This document shows positions 49,730 to 58,100 of a stretch of 64,000 bases of DNA, one piece after another. The notes below the pieces were generated by a model. That model saw only the letters and a list, made by a program, of their open reading frames with translations, did not search any database and was not told the origin of the DNA. This stretch comes from Corallococcus silvisoli. GTDB taxonomy: Bacteria > Myxococcota > Myxococcia > Myxococcales > Myxococcaceae. The number at the start of each line of letters is the position of its first letter. Within the stretch, counting starts at the first letter, position 1. The stretch spans positions 1-64,000 of the forward strand of contig NZ_JAAAPJ010000021.1 of NCBI RefSeq assembly GCF_009909145.1, written 5' to 3'. The translations under genes and the position numbers were made by a program.

Positions 49730-50677
49730 ATGCCGGCGGCGCGCCTGGCGTCCATCTCCGTCGACCTGGATTCGCTGCCGCACTACTGCCGGATCCACGG
49801 TCTGTCCGAGTCGCTGCTGGACGACCGCGCCCGGACGTTGGTGCACCGCGTGGCGGTGCCGCGCTTCCAGGAGCTGCTGTCCGCCGTGGGGGTGCCCGGG
49901 ACGTTCTTCGCCATTGGCGAGGACCTGGAGACGGACCCCGGCGCGGCGGAGGGCATGCGGCGTGCCCACGCGGCGGGCATCGAGATCGCAAGCCACAGCC
50001 ACGCGCATGACTACGCGCTCACGCGGCGGGGCGCGGACGCCATCGCGGACGACCTCTCGCGCGCGGACGCGGCCATCCTGAAGGCTGTCGGTGTGCGCCC
50101 CTCCGGCTTCCGAGCGCCCGGTTACACGCTGAACGCGGACCTGTACGCGGCGACCGTGGCGCAGGGCTACCAGTACGGCTCCTCCGCGTTCCCGGCGGCG
50201 CCGTACTACGTGGCGAAGGCGGCGGTGATGGGGGCGCTCGCGGCGCTGCGGCGGCCGTCGCGCTCCGTGTTGGATTCACCCCGCGTGCTGCTGGCGCCCC
50301 GAGTCCCGTACCGGCCGGACCCGGCGCAGCCCTACCGGCGCGGGTCGGGCGCGGTGGTGGAGCTGCCGATGACGGTGACGCCCGTGGTGCGCTTCCCCTT
50401 CATTGGCACCTTCGCGACGACGCTGCCTCGCGGCACGATGCGCGCCGCGTACCGCGCGTGCCGGGCGGATCCGTTCTTCAACTTCGAGCTGCACGGCGTG
50501 GACGTGCTGGACGCGGCGGACGGCATCCCGTGGGAGCTCGTGCGCCAGCAGCGCGACCTCCGGGTGAGCGCGGCGAAGAAGCAGGAGCGGCTGCGCAGCA
50601 TCTTCCAGTGGCTCAAGGACGACTTCGACGTCGTCACGCTGCGCGACGCGGCGGGGCAACTGGTGGCGACCCTCTGA
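49730..50677 (+). CDS. NodB-type polysaccharide deacetylase
   Basis: A 315-residue CE4 esterase. Motif 1 SVDLDS supplies the acidic residues, motif 2 HSHAHDY the two zinc-binding His, motif 3 GFRAPGY the Arg. No signal peptide, so it acts in the cytoplasm or on a lipid-linked intermediate (ArnD-like). Together with the GT2 before it this resembles pairs that add and then deacetylate an amino sugar on polyprenyl phosphate. Its last 26 codons and stop are repeated just downstream. Confidence 0.83.
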   Translation: MPAARLASISVDLDSLPHYCRIHGLSESLLDDRARTLVHRVAVPRFQELLSAVGVPGTFFAIGEDLETDPGAAEGMRRAHAAGIEIASHSHAHDYALTRRGADAIADDLSRADAAILKAVGVRPSGFRAPGYTLNADLYAATVAQGYQYGSSAFPAAPYYVAKAAVMGALAALRRPSRSVLDSPRVLLAPRVPYRPDPAQPYRRGSGAVVELPMTVTPVVRFPFIGTFATTLPRGTMRAAYRACRADPFFNFELHGVDVLDAADGIPWELVRQQRDLRVSAAKKQERLRSIFQWLKDDFDVVTLRDAAGQLVATL

Positions 50678-50796
50678 GCGATTGGCGGAGCCGCGCCATC
50701 TTCCGGTGACGCAGGGACGACTTCGACGTCGTCGCGCTGCGCGACGCGGCGGGGCAGTTGGTGGCGACCCTCTGAGCGATTGGCGGAGCCGCGCGA
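50599..50796 (+). repeat. 98-bp tandem duplication of the deacetylase 3' end
   Basis: Two adjacent units, about 50599-50696 and 50697-50794, share nearly all bases, including GACGACTTCGACGTCGTC and CCTCTGAGCGATTGGCGGAG. The second copy lies after the stop codon, so the protein is intact. The rest of the gap to 50949 shows no gene. Confidence 0.85.
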
Positions 50797-50949
50797 TGCG
50801 ACCCCGGCTTCCTCCCGCACCATGGGCAGGGGGCGCTCAGGGCCGCTCCGCGAGGGCTGGTTCCCTCGCAACGCCTTGGGCTTGTGGTGCCTTGGAGCGC
50901 CCTCCGCGGGGCTTGCTCCGAGCAAGGCGGTCGGGCCGTGGCGCGGGGC

Positions 50950-52386
50950 TCAGCGCGCGGCCTTCAGGGCCTTCCAGTCCGCCTCCGCCTGATCCGCGTA
51001 GGCCAGCGCGAAGGCGGTGAGCCGCTTCGTGGCTTCCTTCGTGTCGCCGCCCACCCAGTCCTCCAGGCGCGCGGCCTGCTCGCGCGTGTTGCCGTGGGCC
51101 CGGGCCAGCACCACTCCCGCCTGCTCGAACGTCGAGTTCAGGGACTTCTTCTTCTGGAACACGCTGTCATCCAGCTTGTTCTTCTCCGGCTCCACCTCGC
51201 GCACGAGGAAGGCCCGGCCGCCCATGCTCACCGCGCCCGTCAGCGGATTCACGGAGCCCGACAGCTCCTGCTGCGCCTTCACGACGTCCGCGCCGTCCGC
51301 GGGGGCCGGGGGCGCATTCACGCTGGAGGCGAGCAGCTCCTTCATCTCCAGCAGGACCGGCGGCGCCTTCGGATCCGCCGCGCCCACGAGCACGTAGTCG
51401 CGCTCCAGGCCGTAGCTGCTGCCGCCCGCGTCCAGGCGCTCGGCGAGGTCCAGCACCTTCAGGGGCACCGCCACGCCCTCCGTTCCCTGGAGGGACTTCT
51501 CGTAGGCGGCCAGCGCGGTCCGCACCGCCGACTTCCGCTCCGCGTCCAGCGGCTTGAGCGTGTCCGAATGCAGGAAGCGCGGGCCCTTCGAGCCGTCGAG
51601 CTTCACGTACTTCGACAGCAGGTCCTTCGCCGACGCGTCCCGGGCCTTCCCGATGAGGTCCTTCACCGGGCCGGAGGACTCCTTCTTGTCCAGGAACGCC
51701 CCCGGGGTCACGTCTCCCTCCGCCAGCAGCTCCAGCGTCTCGAAGTAGTTCTTCGCGAGCGCCTCCACCGCCTTCCGCTGATCACCGGACGACAGGCCCG
51801 CCTCGCGCGCGGTGAGCACCGCGCTCGCCGCCATCCGCGCGAGGTCCAGCTCCGGTGAGGCCGTGCCCGTCTGATCGAAGTCGTTCAGCCCCCACACCGC
51901 CTTGCCGTCCGGCCCCCGGAACGTCCCCAGGTTGCCCACGTGGGGGTCTCCCACCACCCGGATGTCCGGAGCGGGCCGGTCCGTCAGCCGCGTGCCCTGC
52001 GCATAGGGGCCTCGAACGTCGGAGTGGAAGAGGGCGGGCATGGCGCGGAACATCGCGGACGGGCTCTCCCGCATCTGCGCGAGCTTCTCCTTCAGGCGCG
52101 CGGGCGGCAGGTCCAGCCGCGCGTTGAAGTCGCGCACGAAGGCCACCGCCTGGGACGGCTTCCGCGCGAGGCCGGGCGTCGCGGCCGACGCAAGCGCCAG
52201 CCCGTTCGCGCCCCGGGTGTTACCGGTCCGTGACGAAGAGGGCTGAGGCTGGAAGTCGCTGACGGCGGAGTTCATCCGCCCGTTCGCGGCGCCGGTGGAG
52301 GCCAGCGTCAGCATCGTGGCGGCGACGGTGGACCCCGAGGCGGACGGCCGGGAGGGAGGCGATGAGGGCTTGGTCGGGATGCGCAT
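50950..52386 (-). CDS. DUF2252 family protein
   Basis: A 478-residue protein of the DUF2252 family. Signature residues are GDPHVGNLGTFRGPDG and WGLNDFDQTGTASPELDLAR, a pattern recalling the HxxN and Asp of aminoglycoside phosphotransferase-like kinases. The first 75 residues are a Ser/Pro-rich low-complexity lead. GGAAGG lies 7 nt before ATG 52386. Biochemical function of the family is not established to my knowledge. Confidence 0.85.
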   Translation of the reverse strand: MRIPTKPSSPPSRPSASGSTVAATMLTLASTGAANGRMNSAVSDFQPQPSSSRTGNTRGANGLALASAATPGLARKPSQAVAFVRDFNARLDLPPARLKEKLAQMRESPSAMFRAMPALFHSDVRGPYAQGTRLTDRPAPDIRVVGDPHVGNLGTFRGPDGKAVWGLNDFDQTGTASPELDLARMAASAVLTAREAGLSSGDQRKAVEALAKNYFETLELLAEGDVTPGAFLDKKESSGPVKDLIGKARDASAKDLLSKYVKLDGSKGPRFLHSDTLKPLDAERKSAVRTALAAYEKSLQGTEGVAVPLKVLDLAERLDAGGSSYGLERDYVLVGAADPKAPPVLLEMKELLASSVNAPPAPADGADVVKAQQELSGSVNPLTGAVSMGGRAFLVREVEPEKNKLDDSVFQKKKSLNSTFEQAGVVLARAHGNTREQAARLEDWVGGDTKEATKRLTAFALAYADQAEADWKALKAAR

Positions 52387-52477
52387 GGGAGTACCTTCCG
52401 GCGGATTGTCGTCAGAAGTGGTCCGTGGGTTGCCGGCGCACTCCCGGTGTGCATTCTGGGGTGCTAAGAGCCACCTC

Positions 52478-53332
52478 ATGCTGGAGCGTTTCAGCGACAA
52501 GGTGAAGAAAGGCCTGCGCGGCTGGACCGAGCGCATGGCGGGCGAGCATCAGGCGGACCAACTCCAGGGCCTGGCCCGGACAGAGAACGAGTACGGGGTG
52601 GATCCGTTCGGATTCAACCTGGACTACAGCCTGGCCGCCATCGCCCCGTTCCTGTGGCTCTACCGCCACTACTTCCGCGTGGAGGCCTACGGCGCGGACC
52701 GGATTCCCTCCGGGCGGGTGCTGCTGGTGTCCAACCACTCCGGCCAGCTCCCCATGGACGGCGCGATGATTGGCATCGCGTTGATGGTGGAGGGCTCGCC
52801 GCCGCGCGCCATCCGCAGCATGGTGGAGAAGTGGGTGCCCTCCTTGCCATACGTGTCCACGTTCATGGCGCGCGTGGGGCAGATTGTCGGCACGCCAGAG
52901 AACTGCCGGCGGCTGCTGGAGGCGGAGGAGGCCATCCTGGTGTTCCCGGAGGGCACGCGCGGGCTCAACAAGCTGTGGCCCCAGCGCTACCAGCTCCAGG
53001 AGTTCGGCCTGGGCTTCATGCGGCTGGCCCTGGAGACGAACACCCCCATCGTCCCCATCGCCGTGGTGGGCGCCGAGGAGCAGGCCCCCGCGCTGATGAA
53101 CCTCAAGCCCCTGGCGAAGCTGCTGGGCTTCCCGTCCTTCCCCATCACTCCCACGGGCACGCCCTTCCCCCTGCCCACGAAGTACCGGATCTACTTCGGC
53201 GACGCGTTGCACTTCACCGGCCGCGCGGACGACGAGGACAGCGAACTGGACAAGAAGGTGCGCACCGTGAAGGCCTCCATCCAGGCGATGCTCCACCAGG
53301 GCCTCAAGGAACGCCGGGGCGTGTTCTGGTGA
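52478..53332 (+). CDS. PlsC-like acyltransferase with atypical HX6D motif
   Basis: A 284-residue lysophospholipid acyltransferase-type protein. Motif I reads N-H87-SGQLPM-D94, two residues longer than the usual HX4D; motif III is VFPEGTRGLNKLW; a hydrophobic segment lies near 52-63. The GTGA overlap at 53329-53332 couples it to an SDR gene. The altered spacing occurs in a recognised subgroup of acyltransferase-like proteins, so activity is possible but the acceptor is not known. Confidence 0.8.
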   Translation: MLERFSDKVKKGLRGWTERMAGEHQADQLQGLARTENEYGVDPFGFNLDYSLAAIAPFLWLYRHYFRVEAYGADRIPSGRVLLVSNHSGQLPMDGAMIGIALMVEGSPPRAIRSMVEKWVPSLPYVSTFMARVGQIVGTPENCRRLLEAEEAILVFPEGTRGLNKLWPQRYQLQEFGLGFMRLALETNTPIVPIAVVGAEEQAPALMNLKPLAKLLGFPSFPITPTGTPFPLPTKYRIYFGDALHFTGRADDEDSELDKKVRTVKASIQAMLHQGLKERRGVFW

Positions 53333-54291
53333 GCGCCCACCACGAGGAGAAGGAGTCCGGCGTGGACAAGCGCCCCGCCGTGGTCGTCACCGGCATCAGC
53401 GGCAACCTGGGCCGCACGCTGGCGAAGATGCTGCACAAGCGCGAGCGCATCATCGGCATCGACCGGCGTCCCTTCATCGGGCGGCCGAAGGACGTCGAGA
53501 TGCACCAGCTGGACCTGCGCAAGAAGAAGGCGGAGGACGTCTTCCGCAAGAACGAGGTCCGCGCCGTCATCCACATGGGCATCATGCATGACCCGCGCAT
53601 GAGCGAGGAGGAGCACCACTCGTTCAACGTCGTGGGCACCACGCGCCTGCTGGAGTACTGCGCGAAGTATGGCGTGAAGAAGGTGGTCGTCCTGTCCTCG
53701 GCCAACGTCTACGGCCCCAGTCCGGACAACTCCAACTTCCTCACGGAGGACGCGCCGCTGATGGCCGCGAGCCGCTTCTCCGGCGTGCGCGACCTCATCG
53801 AAGTGGACATGCTGGCGCACGGCTTCTTCTGGAAGCACCCGGACATCGAGACGGTCATCCTCCGGCCCGTCCACATCGTCGGGCCCACCATCAAGAACGC
53901 GCCGTCCAACTACCTGCGGCTGCGCCACCCGTGGACGCTCGCGGGGTTCGATCCGATGGTGCAGCTCATCCACGTGGAGGACGTGGCGCGCGCCATGGTG
54001 GAGGCCCTGCGCCCGGAGCCCAAGGGCGTCTACAACGTCGTCGGCCCCGGCCAGGTGCCCCTCTCCGCCGTGCTCCGGGAGCTGGGCCACACCGCCATCC
54101 CCGTGCCGCACCCGGTGGCCCGACCGCTGCTGGGCCTGATGTTCCGCTACCGGCTGGCCAACTTCCCGCCCCCGGAGCTGGACCACATCCAGTTCCTCTG
54201 CGCCGTGGACGGCCACCGCTGGGTCCAGGACGTGGGCTGGAAGGCCCACCACTCCATGCGCGACACCATCCGCTCCGTGGTGGGCGAGTAG
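53329..54291 (+). CDS. NAD-dependent epimerase/dehydratase-like SDR lacking YxxxK
   Basis: A 320-residue extended SDR. The cofactor loop TGISGNLGR (21-29) is intact and VVLSSANVYGP gives the usual Ser. At the catalytic position the sequence is SRFSGVRD, so Tyr is Phe150 and Lys is Arg154. It may bind NAD(P) without standard dehydratase chemistry, or act as a regulator like NmrA-type proteins. It is translationally coupled to the acyltransferase and is the last gene before the sigma54 promoter region. Confidence 0.8.
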   Translation: MSAHHEEKESGVDKRPAVVVTGISGNLGRTLAKMLHKRERIIGIDRRPFIGRPKDVEMHQLDLRKKKAEDVFRKNEVRAVIHMGIMHDPRMSEEEHHSFNVVGTTRLLEYCAKYGVKKVVVLSSANVYGPSPDNSNFLTEDAPLMAASRFSGVRDLIEVDMLAHGFFWKHPDIETVILRPVHIVGPTIKNAPSNYLRLRHPWTLAGFDPMVQLIHVEDVARAMVEALRPEPKGVYNVVGPGQVPLSAVLRELGHTAIPVPHPVARPLLGLMFRYRLANFPPPELDHIQFLCAVDGHRWVQDVGWKAHHSMRDTIRSVVGE

Positions 54292-54323
54292 TGGATCTTC
54301 CGTGGGCCACCCCCACGGTTCCC

Positions 54324-54382
54324 TGACACGGATGTCATTGGGGAGCCGGTGCTATGGCAGGGAGGGCCTGACACGAGTGTCA
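54324..54382 (+). promoter_or_regulatory. two dyads TGACA-N4-TGTCA, candidate sigma54-activator sites
   Basis: TGACACGGATGTCA (54324-54337) and CCTGACACGAGTGTCAGG (54367-54384) share the same TGACA-N4-TGTCA dyad and are 45 bp apart. They lie about 160-172 and 114-127 bp before the predicted start of the downstream small RNA, the usual place for enhancer-binding proteins. A weaker -24/-12-like element, TGGCACG-N4-CTGC, follows at 54387-54401. Confidence 0.6.
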
Positions 54383-54469
54383 GGCATGGCACGGAGGCTG
54401 CGGGGAGCGAGGAGATACAAGCCCCTGATTTTCCATGGGAACGCGGGTGGGGGCGGGGGACGGAGCGGT

Positions 54470-54485
54470 TGGCACCGGCATTGCT
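54470..54485 (+). promoter_or_regulatory. sigma54 (-24/-12) promoter
   Basis: TGGCACCGGCATTGCT matches the sigma54 consensus TGGCAC-N5-TTGCW exactly in spacing and invariant bases. Predicted start is about 12 nt downstream, near 54496. Confidence 0.8.
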
Positions 54486-54495
54486 CTAGAAGCCA

Positions 54496-54622
54496 GGCAA
54501 CACGGCGGGGTCGCAGCGGGCCGGCAGTACCGCGCGACATCGTCACCCTGGTAGGGGGTTCCATTGGGGAACCCTCGACGCCCACCGTCTCGGCCGGCCC
54601 CGAGGCGGTGGGCGACTTTTTT
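54496..54622 (+). ncRNA. sigma54-dependent small RNA, probable Pxr type
   Basis: About 127 nt between the predicted sigma54 start and a U-run. Three stem-loops are visible: a GTCGC/GCGAC-closed arm near 54512-54540, GGGTTCC/GGAACCC with a short loop near 54556-54573, and a strong terminator stem. No open reading frame fits. Myxococcus Pxr is a sigma54-promoted, three-hairpin sRNA that blocks fruiting-body development while nutrients last, and is conserved in Cystobacterineae. Promoter type, size, hairpin plan and host fit that RNA, but I could not compare sequences. Confidence 0.65.
54580..54622 (+). terminator. intrinsic terminator of the small RNA
   Basis: GCCCACCG (54580-54587) pairs with CGGTGGGC (54606-54613), extended inward by CTCGG/CCGAG, and is followed by GACTTTTTT (T-run 54617-54622). 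Confidence 0.9.
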
Positions 54623-54639
54623 GCGGGGTGGGGGCGGGG

Positions 54640-55059
54640 CTACTCCAGCTCGCCCGCGAAGGGGCCCGACTGCTGCTTCTCCAGCAGCCAGATGCCGTCC
54701 CGGAAGACGAACTCCGAGGTGACGGTGTCGGTCTGCTCGGTGGCGGAGGGCAGGCGCATCCACTGGATGCGGCTGTGGACGGTGGCGCGCCGGCCGTCGT
54801 CGGCCAGCTTCACGTCCTCGATTTCGTAGTCGGTGATGGTGAGGTCGCGCTCGTCGTGCTGTTCGCGGCGCTTGCGCTCGAAGTCCTGGCGCTCCTCGGG
54901 GACGAGGAAGGTGGACAGGGCGCGGTAGTTCCTCCAGCGCAGGTTCTTGTGGAAGCCCTCCACGACGGGGCGGAGGGTCTCCAGGTCGGAGGTCGGGGGC
55001 GTGTGGGCACAGGCCCCACCGAGGACCAGGACGAGGATCAGGGCGGACAGGCGTTTCAC
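54640..55059 (-). CDS. small hypothetical lipoprotein
   Basis: A 139-residue protein with a GTG start, a lipoprotein signal (lipobox GGAC, Cys17) and a compact alpha/beta domain resembling the NTF2-like/SnoaL folds in pattern (NYRALSTFLVPEERQDFERK, then VTSEFVFRDGIWLLEKQQSG). The stop is 17 bp from the end of the small RNA on the other strand, so the two converge. Function unknown. Confidence 0.8.
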   Translation of the reverse strand: MKRLSALILVLVLGGACAHTPPTSDLETLRPVVEGFHKNLRWRNYRALSTFLVPEERQDFERKRREQHDERDLTITDYEIEDVKLADDGRRATVHSRIQWMRLPSATEQTDTVTSEFVFRDGIWLLEKQQSGPFAGELE

Positions 55060-55150
55060 GTGCGCGACGCTACCACCCGCTGGGCGGAAGGGACGAGGGC
55101 AGTGCTATGGTCCGCGCTCCCCGCTAAGAGCACCGGAGTCGCGACTCAAC

Positions 55151-58100
55151 ATGGCCAAGTCGATGGTGGAGCGTTACGAGCAGCTCCTCCGGCAGGACCC
55201 GACCTCTTCCGTCTTCGTGGAGCTGGCGAAGGCGCTGCTGGAGAAGGGAGATGCGACGCGCACCATCGAGGTGTGCACGCAGGGCATCTCCCACCACCCC
55301 ACGTCCACCGTGGGGCGGGTGCTGTGGGGCAAGGCCCTCATCCAGCTGGGGCGGCCCGCGGAGGCGATGGAGCAGTTCGACCAGGCCATCGCCATCGAGC
55401 GGGACAACCCGTACGCCTACAACCTCATCGGCGAGGTGTTGTTGCAGCGCGGGCTGTACCGCTCGGCGCTGCCCATCCTTCGCAAGGCCGTGGCGCTGCA
55501 GCCCAATAACGGGCGCGTGAAGCAGTGGTTGGATCAGGCCCAGCAGGCGCTGTCCGGCGGGCCGGCGCCCATCTTCGAGGACCTGGGCTCGCTGGCGACC
55601 CCGGCGGCGGCGGTGCCCCAGGCGGATGAGCCAGAGGCGCCCGGTTCGGAAGCGCACCCGTCCGCGTTCGAGGCACGAGCCGCCGCGGCGGCGGGACTGG
55701 AGCCGCGCCGTTCCCGGACGGAGACGCCGGCGGGTGGCGTGGATGCGACGGCCCCGGCTTCCGCCAGCGGCGACGCGCGGACGCCGGGCGGTGAGGATCC
55801 AGCGGCCTCCGAGGGTGTGGGGGGCCCGTCTGATTCAGAGCAGGACCGTGCGGCGCGTGGCGAAGCGTCGCAGGCGGGTCGGGTGCGTGCGGAGCGTGGC
55901 GAAGCTTCGCAGCCGGGTTCGGGTCGGGGTCGTGCGGTTGATGGTGTGACTTCGGAACCAGGGCAGGAGCCGGGTTCGGGTCGGGGGCATGCGGCTGGTG
56001 GCCCTTCGGATCCAGGGCGGGAGCCGGGTTCAGGTCGGGGCCGTGCGGCTGGTAGCCCTTCGGAACCAGGGCAGGAGTCCGGTTCGGGTCGGGGTCGTGC
56101 GGCTGAAGGTGGCCCTTCGGATCCCGGGCAGGAGCCCGGTTCAGGTCGAGGTCGTGCGGCGCGCGGCGACGCGACGGATCCAGGACAGGAGCCCGGTTCG
56201 GGTCGGGGTCGTGCGGCAAGTGGCCCCTCGGATCCCGGGCAGGAGCCCGGTTCAGGTCGAGGTCGTGCGGCTGGTAGCCCCTTGGATCCAGGACAGGAGC
56301 CGGGTTCGGGTCGGGGTCGTGCGGCAGGTGGCCCCGCGGATCCAGGGCAGGACCGGGATGCGGCGGCGCGGGGGGGCTCCGGACGCAGCGGTGCGTCGCG
56401 GATGCTGGCGGACCTTCCCGAACCTTCCATGGATGAGCCCTCCATGTCGCAGGGCGGTGGACTGCTCGGAGACCTTCCGCCTCCGGAGGCGGTCCGGGCC
56501 CGTGCGGCCGCGCCGGTGGCTTCCGTGGCGACGGCGTCGGGCGGCAAGCGCTCGCTGCTGGACGACATCCCGGACGCGACGGAGCTGGCGGCGGCCACGG
56601 CCCGCAACAAGGCCGCGGCGAACGCGAAGGACACGGAGGCGCTCGCCGCGAAGTACGAGCGCGAGATGCACGAGAAGATCGCCAAGGAGCGGGCGAAGCA
56701 GTCCCTCCTGGAGCGCTACGGCACCAAGACCGTGGCCCTCTTCGTGGCCCTCATCTTCCTGAGCGCGTCCGCGGGCTTCTTCATCCTCTACCGCTCCCGC
56801 CAGGGCGGACAGACGCTGGCGGAGACGCTGGACCTCGCGAAGCGCGCGGTGGCGCAGGACACGGGCGCTTCGCTGGACGAAGCGCTCCGGCAGCTCGACC
56901 GCGCGCGCGACATGGACGAATCCAGTCCGGCCGCCTGGGCGCTCGCGGGCTACGCGCACGCCCTTCGCTACCAGGACCACGGCGCCGCCTCCGAGGACCG
57001 CCGGCTGGCGCTGGAGGCGCTGGAGAAGCCGGGCGTGAAGGACGGCTTCAACGGGCTGGTGCTCGCCACCAACGCGCTCGTCGCCGACGACCGCGGCCGT
57101 GAGTCCGCGCGCCGTGCGTTGCTCGGCGCGCAGGACGACGTGACGGAGGTGCACGCGCTCGCGGGCAGCCTGCTCCTGGCCGACAAGGACGAGAAGAAGG
57201 CCCTGGACCGCTTCGACCGTGCGCTCAAGGCGTCGCCGGGCAACGTCCGCGCGCTGGTGGCGCTGGGGGGCTACTACCTGGCCTCCGAGGACTTCCCGCA
57301 GGCACTGGAGATGTTCAAGCGCGCCAGGGAGGTCTCCAAGGAGCACCCGGCCGCCCGCATCGGCATGGCCGAGAGCCGGCTCGCGCTGGAGCAGGACCTG
57401 GACGCGGCGCTGGCGGACGTGGCGCCCCTGTCCCAGGACCCCAAGCTGCCCCCCGCGCTCCAGCCGCGTCAGCAATTGGTGCACGGCGAGCTGTTGTCCG
57501 CGCTGGGCAGGTACGAAGAGGCGCGGGCGCTGCTCTCCAAGGGCACGCAGGGGCCGCTGGCCATGGACTTCGAGCTGGCGCTCGGGGCCGCGGGTCGCGC
57601 GGCGGGCAAGCTGGAGGCCGCGCAGCAGGCCTATGAGGCCGCGCTGAAGCTGCAGCCCAAGAGCGAGGCCGCGAAGGAGGGACTGGGACGCACGCTGCTG
57701 GACCGCGACCGCGAGCGTGAAGCGCTGCAACGGCTGGACGCGGACAGTGGGCGCAAGGTGTCGCTGGTCCGCGGTGCGGCGTACGCGCGGCTGGGGGACT
57801 GGAAGCGCGCCCGCGTGGAGCTGGGCCGCACGCGCGTGAACGACCGCTATCCTCCGGAGGCCGTCGCGTGGCTGGCGCTGGCGGATGCCAACGAGGGCAA
57901 CGGCGCCCAGGCGCGCGACGTGCTGGAGAAGGCGCTGGCGAAGAAGCCCCGCACCGACCTGCGCGTGGCGCTGGGGCAGGTGTACTGGCGTGAGCGCGCG
58001 CTCGACAAGGCGCAGGGCCAGTTCGACGAAGCGCTGAAGGATCCTCGGGACTACGAAGGTGCGTGCTCGCTGGGGCGGCTGCTCCTGTCGCGCGGCCTGC

